Shown here: one piece after another, positions 18,212 to 26,475 of the stretch | Position numbering within the stretch: the stretch's first letter is position 1 | How the letters are laid out: every line of letters starts with the position of its first letter | Source: Sutterella sp. | GTDB lineage: Bacteria > Pseudomonadota > Gammaproteobacteria > Burkholderiales > Burkholderiaceae_F | DNA: 54,411 nt | Direction of reading: 5' to 3' | NCBI GenBank assembly: GCA_017936545.1 | Contig: JAGBFJ010000103.1 | Location: 1-54,411 of the forward strand | Position numbers and translations under genes: made by a program | Notes under the pieces: generated by a model | What the model was told of the DNA's origin: nothing | Database searches by the model: none | What the model saw: the letters and a program-made list of their open reading frames with translations, nothing else

Positions 18212-19426
18212 ATGATGACTGAATATGCCGACGATGAAGACCGTCCGTTTCTGCTGCGGTGGCTACCGGTTCTGACGCTGACGCTCTGCGTTTTTGTCTT
18301 CAATACTTCGGAGTTCATTCCCATCGGGCTGCTGACCGACATCGGCCGAGATTTCGACAGGACGGAGGCTGAAACCGGCTGGCTGGTGACGGCATACGCC
18401 TGGATCGTGGCCGCCATGTCGCTGCCGCTGATGCTGCTTGCTTCCCGGACGGAATGCCGCCGTTTAATGATGACGGTCGTCGGTCTCTTCGTTGCGAGTC
18501 ATGTGCTTTCCTCCGCTGCGGGCAGCTACTGTATGCTGATGGCTTCACGAATCGGCGTGGCCTGCTCCCACGCCGTCTTCTGGTCGGTGGTGAGCCCGCT
18601 GGCGGTTGAGGTGGCGCCCAAACGTCGCCGTTCAACCGCGCTCGGCATGATTGTGGCAGGGTCTTCGATCGCCATGATCGTCGGGCTGCCGCTGGGCAGG
18701 GTACTGGGGCTCTGGCTCGGCTGGCGCATGACCTTCATGGCCATCGGCATCGTGTCGGCGGCGGCGCTCTTTTGTCTGTGGCGCTTCTTCCCGAGCGTGC
18801 AGAGCAGGAATGCGGTGGCTCTGAACAAGGTGCCGGAACTGCTCTCCAAACCCGCACTGGTCGGTATCTATATTCTGACCCCCGTCATCATGACCGGCAA
18901 TTTCGCCATGTACAGCTATATCGAGCCCTTCCTGGCCCGGATTGCCGGCATGAATGAAGACTGGATTACGCTGGTGCTTGTCGGCTACGGTGCCGTCGGC
19001 ATTGCCGGCAGCTGGCTTTTCTCCCGATTCTATGACGGACATCCCTTCGTCTTCATGAAGTTCGCCGTCGTCGGAATTGCCGTGAGTCTGCTTCTGATGT
19101 ACGCCGCCGCGACTGCGGGACAGGCGGCGGTCATCGCCCTCTGCCTCTTCTGGGGACTGTCGGTCACTGCCTACAACCTCGTCTTTCAGTCGGCCATCAT
19201 GACGGCAGCGCCTCAGGGAACGGCGGTGGCGATGTCAGTGTATTCGGGCATCTACAACGTTGGGATCGGTTCGGGCGCATTGGTCGGAGGTTTGGTTTGC
19301 ACGCATCTGACGATCGCCGACGTCGGCTATGCCGGAGGACTGATTGCCGCGGCTGCCGCGGTCTTCTGCCTTTGGCGCGTCGTGCCGATTTTCCGGAGAA
19401 TTCGGTCTGAAGAAAATGCAAACTGA
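18212..19426 (+). CDS. MFS efflux transporter, SotB-like (DHA1 family)
   Basis: A 12-helix major-facilitator exporter of about 404 residues. The first helix region FVFNTSEFIPIGLLTDIGRDF and then TEAETGWLVTAYAWIVAAMSLPLMLL match the SotB/YdeA sugar-efflux group, which exports arabinose and other sugars or IPTG in E. coli. The motif A-like loop after helix 2 is ASRTECRRLMM. I prefer the start at 18212 (MMTEYADDEDRPFLLRW) over an ATG 57 nt upstream, because it leaves a short acidic cytoplasmic tail as in relatives. Substrate is not deducible from the sequence. Confidence 0.85.
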   Translation: MMTEYADDEDRPFLLRWLPVLTLTLCVFVFNTSEFIPIGLLTDIGRDFDRTEAETGWLVTAYAWIVAAMSLPLMLLASRTECRRLMMTVVGLFVASHVLSSAAGSYCMLMASRIGVACSHAVFWSVVSPLAVEVAPKRRRSTALGMIVAGSSIAMIVGLPLGRVLGLWLGWRMTFMAIGIVSAAALFCLWRFFPSVQSRNAVALNKVPELLSKPALVGIYILTPVIMTGNFAMYSYIEPFLARIAGMNEDWITLVLVGYGAVGIAGSWLFSRFYDGHPFVFMKFAVVGIAVSLLLMYAAATAGQAAVIALCLFWGLSVTAYNLVFQSAIMTAAPQGTAVAMSVYSGIYNVGIGSGALVGGLVCTHLTIADVGYAGGLIAAAAAVFCLWRVVPIFRRIRSEENAN

Positions 19427-19485
19427 CGATTTTCAATCAATTTTTCTGATGAACATGTCGAAAGGCAACGAACCTTCACGTTTTG

Positions 19486-19514
19486 CTTGAACCTGGGTTG
19501 AACGCCTCCATATA
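19486..19514 (+). promoter_or_regulatory. Heat-shock (sigma-32) promoter for hsp20
   Basis: CTTGAA at 19486-19491, a 14-bp spacer and CTCCATATA at 19506-19514 match the E. coli RpoH consensus (CTTGAA, 13-17 bp, CCCCATNTA) with one mismatch in the -10. It lies about 100 bp ahead of the hsp20 start, giving a leader that could hold a thermosensor. Confidence 0.75.
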
Positions 19515-19616
19515 CATCACTGAGAGGGGATGGAACGAAAGCCTCCGGGTTTCGTCCGAACCTCCCGACAACATGTTTCGCCGCCGCGGTCGACGGCTGA
19601 TGGTTTGGAGATGAAA

Positions 19617-20060
19617 ATGTTCCTTCCGACAGTCTTCGGTGAAAATCTGATCGACGAGTTTGATCCGTTCCGTGAGTTCGAATCGTCCCGCCGCGACAAG
19701 CTTTTCGGCAATCGTGCCGGACGTCTGATGAAGACCGACGTGCGCGAGACTGACAAGAGCTTCGAGCTCGACATCGACATGCCGGGCTTCAAGAAGGAGG
19801 ACATCAGTGCTGAACTCAAGGACGGGTATCTCACGGTGAGCGCCGTCAAATCCCATGAAGAAAAGACGCAGAGCAGCGAAAAGGGCCGCTACGTTCGTCA
19901 GGAACGCTGGTCCGGTTCTGTGAGCCGCACCTTCTTCGTGGGCGAGAATGTCACCGAGGAAGACGTTAAAGCGAAATATGAAAACGGCATTCTTCAGGTC
20001 TCCGTGCCGAAGAAGAATGTCCTGCCGAAGCCTGAGAAGAAGATGATCGCCATCGAATGA
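19617..20060 (+). CDS. Small heat-shock protein, Hsp20/alpha-crystallin family
   Basis: ATP-independent holdase chaperone of 147 residues. The alpha-crystallin domain runs from about KTDVRETDKSFELDIDMPGF to NGILQVSVPKK, with the characteristic A-x-x-x-n-G-v/I-L strand as KYENGILQVSVP. A terminal I-x-I motif (KMIAIE) is present for oligomer assembly. The start at 19617 is chosen because GGAG at 19607-19610 is properly spaced from it; ATG codons at 19611 and further upstream lack this. A near-perfect sigma-32 promoter precedes it and a strong bidirectional terminator follows, so it is a single-gene heat-shock unit. Confidence 0.93.
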   Translation: MFLPTVFGENLIDEFDPFREFESSRRDKLFGNRAGRLMKTDVRETDKSFELDIDMPGFKKEDISAELKDGYLTVSAVKSHEEKTQSSEKGRYVRQERWSGSVSRTFFVGENVTEEDVKAKYENGILQVSVPKKNVLPKPEKKMIAIE

Positions 20061-20103
20061 TGACTTTCGGAGACTGACGGGCAAGTCGGTCGGCAGAAAA
20101 GCA

Positions 20104-20137
20104 TCGGGCGCCTGCCTCGCAAGAGACAGGCGCCCGA
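20104..20137. terminator. Bidirectional terminator, hsp20 / universal stress protein
   Basis: A 15-bp stem (20104-20118 with 20123-20137, one mismatch) has a 4-nt loop. ATTTAT follows on the plus strand and TGCTTTTCTG on the minus strand, serving both converging genes. Confidence 0.85.
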
Positions 20138-20153
20138 ATTTATGTGGGGAGGA

Positions 20154-21050
20154 TTACTTCCGGATGATCAGCAGCGGCACGCTGCTTTGGGATGCGATGC
20201 GCATGGCGACGGAGCCGAGCACGGCGGCGCGGAAGTTGCCGTAGCCGTGAGAACCCATGACGAGCAGGTCCAGAGGTTCATTGTTGGCGTAGTCGGCAAT
20301 GGTGGGACCGGGTTCGCCTTCGAGAGAGACGAGTTTCGGTTCGATGCCTGCTTCGCGGAACTTCGGCAGCAGGGGTTCCACGGCTTCCTTGAAGCACTTT
20401 TCACGGTAGCGAAGCATTTCTTCGTCCGTCGAGGCGCTCACCATCATACCGGCCATGGACGAGAAGCCGATCGGATGACTCGAAAGTCCTGCATTGATCA
20501 GTTCGAACCGGGCGCCTTCGCCGAAGAGCTTGAGGTTCTTCAGCACGTAGTCGACGGCGGCAAAGCTGAAGTCGGAGCCGTCGGCGGCGATGCCGACGCG
20601 AAGTCCCTTCATGCCTTCCGGCAGCTTGTTGCGCAGAATCAGAATCGGGCGATGGACGCGGGCGACGACGGCGTTGGAGACGGAGCCGAACAGCAGGCCG
20701 CGGACTGGCCCTTCGCCACGGGTGCCCATGATGATGAGGTCGGCATTGACGCGTTCCGCTTCGTTGGCGATGTCAAGAGGCGCCTGACCCACGCTGTAGG
20801 TCATTTCCGGCTTGACGTCGGTGCCCTGCAGGAGGGCGGAAACGGCGCCGAACACGGCATTGGCTTCATTGTCGTAATAGACCTTGAGTTCTTCGGCCGT
20901 TTCGCCGAGATAGATGTGCTTCGGAATGGAGGGCTGGGAGAAGAAAATGTCGATATGGGGATTTTCGCCCAGCAGATCCGTTCGGGTCGTCAGAAATTCC
21001 ACACTGCGTAGGCTGTGTTCGGATCCGTCGACGGGAATGAGAATGCGCAT
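20154..21050 (-). CDS. Tandem-domain universal stress protein (UspE-like)
   Basis: A 298-residue cytoplasmic stress protein with two UspA domains in one chain. Domain 1 begins MRILIPVDGSEHSLRSVEF and ends with GTRG-x9-GS (GTRGEGPVRGLLFGS). Domain 2 begins GLRVGIAADGSDFS and ends with GSHGYGNFRAAVLGS. Both retain the G-x2-G-x9-G(S) ATP-binding signature. UspE-type proteins support survival under starvation, oxidative or anaerobic stress by mechanisms still poorly defined. The start at 21050 has an AGGAGGTTC ribosome site upstream. Neighbouring hsp20 converges on the same terminator, so two stress genes sit side by side. Confidence 0.92.
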   Translation of the reverse strand: MRILIPVDGSEHSLRSVEFLTTRTDLLGENPHIDIFFSQPSIPKHIYLGETAEELKVYYDNEANAVFGAVSALLQGTDVKPEMTYSVGQAPLDIANEAERVNADLIIMGTRGEGPVRGLLFGSVSNAVVARVHRPILILRNKLPEGMKGLRVGIAADGSDFSFAAVDYVLKNLKLFGEGARFELINAGLSSHPIGFSSMAGMMVSASTDEEMLRYREKCFKEAVEPLLPKFREAGIEPKLVSLEGEPGPTIADYANNEPLDLLVMGSHGYGNFRAAVLGSVAMRIASQSSVPLLIIRK

Positions 21051-21420
21051 GAGAACCTCCTGAAGATAGTCTCAGATGGGCGGCGGGACAGGCGTTGAGC
21101 TCTTCTTCCGCCGCGGACGGTCAGTCTGAAAATATCATGCATCATTTTTCCGGGTAAGGCACTGTCCTGAAACAAATGAAGACAGAAGAAGCATCGAACG
21201 GCAAAAGCGGGCGGGCTTTCCTATCATGAGAAGGAGGAATTTCTAGATGCCTAGATTCTGATCATGATTCAAGGCTAGGAAAGATATACGAACAGTGTGT
21301 GACTCAACGAACTTAATCCGGCACATGCGAATCCGGAGGAGGTACTTCCGGCAGATCTATTATTCACACAAATACTAAAATTTCAGCAGTTAACGGTAAT
21401 TTTCTCTAATAAGTCCCAAT
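21051..21420. other. Intergenic region between usp and the HipB-like gene
   Basis: About 370 bp without a convincing gene. It contains TCTAG-ATGC-CTAGA at 21242-21255 and another GGCTAGG about 20 bp further on, which could be operator half-sites for the XRE protein downstream. The last 100 bp before the regulator are AT-rich, as for a promoter. Confidence 0.45.
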
Positions 21421-21726
21421 ATGAGCGTACTTGAAAATCTTCAATCCCCGAAGGATATACGAATGGATATTGCCGGGCGATTCAAGGACGTTCGGCTGTC
21501 CCGGAATATCTCGCAGGAAGCATTGTCGGAACAATCCGGCGTCACGCTGGCAACGCTGCGGCGCTTCGAGCAGACGGGCGAAATTTCGCTGAAGCATCTG
21601 GTGAATCTTGCTATTGCACTGAATCGAGCAGGGGATTTCTCCGAACTTTTTCGTCAGATGCCGCCGACGGATCTTTTCAGTGAAGAAGTGCCGAAGCGCC
21701 TTCGTGCGCGAGCAAGCCGAAAATGA
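21421..21726 (+). CDS. HipB-like XRE-family transcriptional regulator / antitoxin
   Basis: A 101-residue DNA-binding protein with one Cro/CI helix-turn-helix: FKDVRLSRNISQEALSEQSGVTLATLRRFEQTGEISLKHLVNLA (about residues 21-64; shown in part below 20 as RLSRNISQEALSEQSG). The phrase TLRRFEQTGEISLKHLV is characteristic of the HipB-like group that is co-transcribed with HipA kinases. An alternative start at 21463 has a better ribosome site (AAGGA) but would remove residues normally conserved at the N-terminus. Its stop overlaps a following ATG (ATGA), exactly as in hipBA operons, but the hipA partner here is broken. Confidence 0.8.
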   Translation: MSVLENLQSPKDIRMDIAGRFKDVRLSRNISQEALSEQSGVTLATLRRFEQTGEISLKHLVNLAIALNRAGDFSELFRQMPPTDLFSEEVPKRLRARASRK

Positions 21727-21921
21727 GAACATATGACGGCTGTTTTGGGGCGCGGCTCGAAAGTTGAGTGAACGCATTTGCTGGCTTTGGCGGCGTAGTT
21801 TGATATCGACAAAGCTGCTGCAACCAAACAGATTGATCGGATCGCTGAATCGGTTTCGTCATACGGCTCGCTTGCCGCAGCATACGGTGTCAGGGTACCT
21901 GTCTCGGTGTGCCTGTTCTGA
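21723..21921 (+). pseudogene. hipA remnant (start and C-terminal end only)
   Basis: The ATG at 21723 overlaps the regulator stop (ATGA) and opens a 14-codon peptide beginning MRTYDG that ends in TGA. From 21772 another frame reads THLLALAA, a TAG stop, then FDIDKAAATKQIDRIAESV and SSYGSLAAAYG before stopping at 21921. This resembles the extreme C-terminus of HipA kinases (LLxLAxxFGI ... A ... I ... V ... W ... A ... G). About 380 codons, including the kinase core, are missing. I read it as an internally deleted and frameshifted toxin gene; the assignment comes from pattern and context only. Confidence 0.6.
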
Positions 21922-22284
21922 AGGAAGAAGCTATGTACGGCTTCCTTCCGAAAGAGGTTTGAATTGACGCGAAACGACTTCGGCAATGGTTGGGAACGGA
22001 GCAAACGTCGAGTACGCACTGCGACGGGATTCTTCATGCCTAAGGTATGAAACCTCACAGCGCAGAGGAAACGGCATCAGCAATCCTTACAAAACTGAGG
22101 ACGGCGCTGCCGACCAATCATGATCGACGATAATCGATTTTTGCATGACGGTTGGATTACCCTGGGTTCAGCGAAAGCAAGGGAATGCCGGCTCATTCGG
22201 TCAAAGTTCTGAAGCCGGCGGCATGACGAAAAAACGATTTGAGCTAGCGTTTACGCCATAGGGTTTACCGGATAACTGAGGTCC
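21922..22284. other. Gene-free stretch after the hip remnant
   Basis: About 360 bp with no intact gene. A short stem GAAGGAAG/CTTCCTTC lies near its start. A 7-bp stem GCCGGCT ... AGCCGGC near 22183-22216 could act as a weak 3' end for the minus-strand ABC operon. The base composition is less GC-rich than the flanks, consistent with decayed DNA. Confidence 0.4.
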
Positions 22285-24093
22285 TCACAGTCGGGGGACG
22301 CTGCTGAGCAGCGTCCGCGTGTACGCCGCCTGCGGACTGCCGAGCACCCGGTCGGCCGTGCCTTCCTCCTCAATGCGTCCCTTTCTCATGACGATGATGC
22401 GGTCCGACATATGTTCGACAACGGCGAAGTTGTGCGTGATAAAGAGATAAGCGAGACCGCGCTCGCGCTGCAGATCGTTGAGAAGATTGAGAATCTGGGC
22501 CTGCACCGAAACGTCGAGTGCGGAAGTCGGCTCGTCGCAGACGATCAGACGCGGCTCCACCGAAAGGGCGCGGGCGACGGCGATGCGCTGACGCTGGCCG
22601 CCCGAGAAGGCATGCGGGAGCCGTCGGGCGGCATCCTGCGGGAGACCGACGGCATCGAGAAGTTCCAGCGCCCGGCGCCGGCGTTCCGCGGGATCCCATT
22701 CCGGCCTCAGAGTCAGCATGCCTTCGGTCAGCGTTTCAAGTACCGTCATGCGGGGGTCGAGCGAGGCGAAGGGATCCTGAAAGATGATCTGTGCGCATCG
22801 GCGCAGATGACGTTCGCTGCCTGGCGAAGGCGGAAGAATGCCGATGCCGTCAAGCGTGACGCGGCCCGTAACGGAAGCTCCGCGTCCCAGGAGACCGAGC
22901 GCGGCGAGCGCCGTCGTGGTCTTGCCCGAGCCCGATTCGCCGACGAGCGCCAGTGTTTCGCCGGCATTGAGCGAAAACGAGACTCCGTCGACGGCCGTCA
23001 TGGCCGGACGCCGGTTGAAAAAACCTCGGCCGCCGAACGTGACGCGGAGATTGTCGATCTGCAGAAGCGGCTTCCCGCCGAGCGGCGCCTCTTCCCGATG
23101 AATTCGGATGTCTTTCGGCGGAACAGCCGTTCCCGGACGGCGGCAGCGGCAGCAGTGATCCTGTGCCGTGCAGACCATGACGGGCCGCTCCGCGCGGCAG
23201 GCGTCGTCGGCTAGCGCGCAGCGCGGCGCGAAACGGCAGCCTGAAGGCAGTGCCGTCAGCGGCGGAACGGTGCCCTCTATCGGCACCAGCGGCTCGGTTC
23301 GACCCGAGCGGGGTAGCGCTTCCAGAAGCGCGGCGGCATAAGGATGCTTCGGTGCACGGAAGAAGGCTTCGGCGGATGCGCACTCCACGGTTTCTCCGGC
23401 ATACATGAGGGCGAGCCGGTCTGCATGAGCTCGGACGACGGCGAGGTCGTGCGTGATCAGAATGAGCGTGAGCCCTTCGGTTCGGCGCAGTTCGTCAAGG
23501 AGTTCGAGAATCTGCGCCTGAATCGTAACGTCGAGCGCCGTCGTCGGTTCGTCGGCGATGACGAGGGCAGGCCTGGCCGAGAGCGCGATGGCGATCATGA
23601 TGCGCTGCTTCTGACCGCCCGAGAGTTCGTGGGGGAATTTGGCGGCCGTCCGTGCCGGATCGGGCAGGCCCACGCGTCGTATCCACTCGACGGCGTCGGC
23701 GTGGGCTTTATCACGACTGACCTCGCGGTGCGTCAGGATCATTTCGGCGATCTGGTCGCCCGCAGTCATCACGGGATCAAGCGCCGAAGAGGGTTCCTGA
23801 AAGATGAATGCGATGCGCCCGCCGCGGTAGGGTCGCATGCCGCCCTCGGTAAGAGACAGCAGGTCGGTGCCCTCAAAGACGATGCGCCCGTGCGGAACGG
23901 CGGCCCCTTCGGGAAGAAGCTGCATGATCGCCGATGCGGTGAGACTTTTGCCGCACCCCGACTCGCCGACGAGTGCGAACGTTTCGCCCCGGCGGACGTC
24001 AAAACTGACGTCGGAAAGCGCCTCGACGCGTCCGCCCGGTCCGGGCAGCGTGAGCGACAGATGCTCGACGGAAAGAAGAACGTCATCGGCCAT
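22285..24093 (-). CDS. Peptide ABC importer, fused double ATPase (YejF/OppDF-like)
   Basis: Two nucleotide-binding domains in one 602-residue chain. NBD1 has Walker A GESGCGKSL, signature LSGGQKQRIMIAIAL and Walker B LVIADEPTTALDV. NBD2 has GESGSGKTT, FSGGQRQRIAVARAL and [13 protein letters not shown]. Between them lies the oligopeptide-type extension with CRFAPRC and further cysteines (CCRCRRPG), which in Opp/Dpp ATPases can bind an Fe-S cluster. The start is set at 24093 (MADDVLLSVEHL), 2 nt after the upstream permease stop; longer frames upstream have no homologous content. Fused ATPases of this kind are typical of Yej microcin C/peptide importers. Confidence 0.9.
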   Translation of the reverse strand: MADDVLLSVEHLSLTLPGPGGRVEALSDVSFDVRRGETFALVGESGCGKSLTASAIMQLLPEGAAVPHGRIVFEGTDLLSLTEGGMRPYRGGRIAFIFQEPSSALDPVMTAGDQIAEMILTHREVSRDKAHADAVEWIRRVGLPDPARTAAKFPHELSGGQKQRIMIAIALSARPALVIADEPTTALDVTIQAQILELLDELRRTEGLTLILITHDLAVVRAHADRLALMYAGETVECASAEAFFRAPKHPYAAALLEALPRSGRTEPLVPIEGTVPPLTALPSGCRFAPRCALADDACRAERPVMVCTAQDHCCRCRRPGTAVPPKDIRIHREEAPLGGKPLLQIDNLRVTFGGRGFFNRRPAMTAVDGVSFSLNAGETLALVGESGSGKTTTALAALGLLGRGASVTGRVTLDGIGILPPSPGSERHLRRCAQIIFQDPFASLDPRMTVLETLTEGMLTLRPEWDPAERRRRALELLDAVGLPQDAARRLPHAFSGGQRQRIAVARALSVEPRLIVCDEPTSALDVSVQAQILNLLNDLQRERGLAYLFITHNFAVVEHMSDRIIVMRKGRIEEEGTADRVLGSPQAAYTRTLLSSVPRL

Positions 24094-24095
24094 AA

Positions 24096-25487
24096 TCAGT
24101 TTTCCAAATCGGCGGCGCGCGGATCGAAGGCATCGCGCACGGCGGCAGCAAATAGGTTGGCGGAGAGAACCAGCGTCAGCATGAAGAGAAAGCTGGCAAG
24201 CAGGTTCCACCAGATCATCGGCGTGCGGCTCATTTCGCTTCGGGCGGCATTGATCATCGTGCCGAACGAACTCATCGTCGGATCCACGCCGACGCCCACG
24301 TAGGAAAGCACGGCCTCGTAGAGCACGATGCCGGAGAAGTCGAGCACCGTGACGATGAGGATAATGTGGAGCACGTTGGGAAGCACGTGCCGGAACATGA
24401 TGCGGGCATGCGATACGCCCATCGCCCTGGCTGCCGTGACGTATTCGAGCGAGGCGATCTTCATGGTTTCCGCCCGCAGGAGGCGCGCAAGCGTCGCCCA
24501 GCCGGTGAGACCGATGATTAGTGCGAGCAGGAAGAGCCTGGCGTCGGCGCGTTCAAGTCCCGTCGGCCACCAGTCGGGGTGCTGGTCCATGAAGACCGTC
24601 ACCATCAGCACCGACGCCGCGATGAGGAGCACGCCCGGAATGGAGGAGAGCGTCGTGTAGATGTACTGAATGACGTCGTCGGTGCGGCCGCGGAAATAGC
24701 CGGCGGCGATGCCGAGCGTCACCGCGAAGGGCAGGGTGGCCAGCGTCGCCAGCGTGCCGATGACGACGGCGGTGCGGATCGACTTCAGAGCCTCGAGCAG
24801 CACGTCGCTTCCCGCCGCATCGGTGCCGAAAATATGCCGGTCCGGCCAGAGAACGGCGGCCCAAACGGCGAAGACCCAGATGAGGCCCGCCGTGACGAGA
24901 GCGGCAAGTCTGGCCTTGTCGAAAAAGAGCTCCCGGATTTTGACTGAAGGTCTGACGCCCTCATCCTGCGCCGAGAGAAGAACGAAGCCCGCGCCCGCGG
25001 CGAGCAGTCCTGACAGCGCCGTGCCGGCGGCAATGAGCGAAAGCAGGATGACGGCGCCGGGATCCGTCACTCCGGAGCCGCCTGCGGCATGCCGGAGCGG
25101 CTGGAAGTCGCGCACGGGACCTTCCGGGGTGAGAATGGTGGTCTTGTCCCATTCCCGGGCGGCAAAGGGCGCGGAGTAGCTTCGCTCGGTGCCGGCGGCG
25201 CCGAGACGGTCTTTCACGATCGTGTCAAGGAGCGATACGGTAAAGGGCGCATAGGCGGTTTCGCCGCCGGGGCCGGGCGGCAGCGCCGGCCGGTAGTGAA
25301 CGGAATCGACGGCGGCGATGACAAGAAAGGCGCTCAGCATGACCGCGGCGGCGCTTGCCGACGGCCGGGCGAACACACGACGCCAGCGGGCCAGCAGCGA
25401 AGGACGCCGGAAGACCAGCCGGATGTAGAAGCCGAGCATCAGGATGAGAAGCAGCATCACGCCGTCGGTCGGAAGAAAAACTGGCAT
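24096..25487 (-). CDS. Peptide ABC importer permease 2 (YejE/OppC-like), N-terminally extended
   Basis: Inner-membrane permease of 463 residues, against about 300-340 for usual OppC/YejE. The permease core occupies the last ~290 residues, with GTDAAGSDVLLEALKSIRT and the EAA loop EYVTAARAMGVSHARIMFRH. Ahead of it are four hydrophobic segments (VMLLLILMLGFYIRLVF, AAAVMLSAFLVIAA, AVILLSLIAAGTALSGLLAA, LAALVTAGLIWVFAVW) and a soluble loop of ~85 residues containing a YSAPFAAREWDKTTILTPEG segment. YejE also carries an N-terminal soluble loop between its first two helices, so part of this is normal; the extra helices are not. It is 10 nt downstream of permease 1. Confidence 0.85.
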   Translation of the reverse strand: MPVFLPTDGVMLLLILMLGFYIRLVFRRPSLLARWRRVFARPSASAAAVMLSAFLVIAAVDSVHYRPALPPGPGGETAYAPFTVSLLDTIVKDRLGAAGTERSYSAPFAAREWDKTTILTPEGPVRDFQPLRHAAGGSGVTDPGAVILLSLIAAGTALSGLLAAGAGFVLLSAQDEGVRPSVKIRELFFDKARLAALVTAGLIWVFAVWAAVLWPDRHIFGTDAAGSDVLLEALKSIRTAVVIGTLATLATLPFAVTLGIAAGYFRGRTDDVIQYIYTTLSSIPGVLLIAASVLMVTVFMDQHPDWWPTGLERADARLFLLALIIGLTGWATLARLLRAETMKIASLEYVTAARAMGVSHARIMFRHVLPNVLHIILIVTVLDFSGIVLYEAVLSYVGVGVDPTMSSFGTMINAARSEMSRTPMIWWNLLASFLFMLTLVLSANLFAAAVRDAFDPRAADLEN

Positions 25488-25497
25488 GCGGGGCTCC

Positions 25498-26475
25498 TCA
25501 GGAAAGACGGATTCTGGGATCGGCCCAGGTGTAGACGACGTCGGTGAGGATCAGACCGGCGATGTAGGCGACGGTGCCGAGAAACACCATGGCGCGCACG
25601 ATCGAGAAGTCCTGGGCGTTGACGGCGTCGATCGTATAGCTGCCGAGGCCCGGAATGCCGAAAAAGCTTTCCATGATGAGACTGCCCATGAAGAGCATCG
25701 GCAGCACGGCGACCGTCGACGTAATGATCGGCAGCGAAGCGTTGCGAAGCACATGACGGCTCATGATCCGGCCTTCGGTCAGGCCTTTTGCGCGGGCGCA
25801 CCGCACGTAGTCCTTGTTCATTTCTTCAAGGAACATGGCGCGGTAAAGCAGCGTGTCTCCGCCGAGACGAGAGAACACCCCGATGGCGACGGGAAGCGCC
25901 AGAAAGGCGGCGAGCCCCGGCCCTTCCTGCCAGCCCGACACGGGGACGAGCTGCATGACCTTGCCGAAGAGCCACTGCCCGGCAATGATGTAGAAGAGTC
26001 CCGAGACCGACATCAGAAAAACCGACAGGCCCACGGCGGCCATTTCCAGTTTGGTTCTTCGGTACATGACCACCAGAAGCGACCAGGCGACCATGACGAT
26101 GACGCCGAGAATGAAGGTGGGTACGGCGAGCAGAAGCGAGGGCACCATGCGCGTGCGGATTTCCGCGCCGATCCGGCGGCCCGCGTCGCTCGTGCCGAAG
26201 TCGAACGTAAAGAGCGGCACGCTCTTCGTCCAGAAGATCGTATCGGTCACCTTTTCGGCGCCCGAGGCAGCATCGTTCCAGAAAAGCGGCTTGTCGTAGC
26301 CTCGCTGCACCTTCCAGGCTTCGACGGCTTCGGCCGTGACGCGCTTGCCGCCGATGTTGAGCCGCGCCATGTCGTCGGGCGTGTTGACAGCGAAAAAGAG
26401 CACGAAGGTGAGGAGATTGACGCCGAGAAGCACGGCAAAGCCGTAAAGAAGACGGCGGATCAGATAGCCGGTCAT
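25498..26475 (-). CDS. Peptide ABC importer permease 1 (YejB/OppB-like)
   Basis: Inner-membrane permease of 325 residues with the OppB layout: a first helix LIRRLLYGFAVLLGVNLLTFVLFF, a periplasmic loop of about 80 residues (NIGGKRVTAEAVEAWKVQRG), then five more helices. The EAA loop for ATPase contact is DYVRCARAKGLTEGRIMSRH, followed by the MESFFGIPGLGSYTIDAV signature typical of dipeptide permeases. Its ATG overlaps the binding-protein stop by 4 nt (ATGA), so the two are translationally coupled. It forms the channel with the next gene. Confidence 0.9.
   Translation of the reverse strand: MTGYLIRRLLYGFAVLLGVNLLTFVLFFAVNTPDDMARLNIGGKRVTAEAVEAWKVQRGYDKPLFWNDAASGAEKVTDTIFWTKSVPLFTFDFGTSDAGRRIGAEIRTRMVPSLLLAVPTFILGVIVMVAWSLLVVMYRRTKLEMAAVGLSVFLMSVSGLFYIIAGQWLFGKVMQLVPVSGWQEGPGLAAFLALPVAIGVFSRLGGDTLLYRAMFLEEMNKDYVRCARAKGLTEGRIMSRHVLRNASLPIITSTVAVLPMLFMGSLIMESFFGIPGLGSYTIDAVNAQDFSIVRAMVFLGTVAYIAGLILTDVVYTWADPRIRLS

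Noticed and set aside
21922-22284. Group II intron or transposase remnant
   Set aside because: Short frames here show no reverse-transcriptase or transposase motif and there are no terminal repeats.
22296-22316. Perfect 10-bp palindrome at the end of the ATPase gene
   Set aside because: It has a one-base centre, lies within the coding sequence for the C-terminal SSVPRL-like residues, and is followed by no T-tract. It is probably chance.
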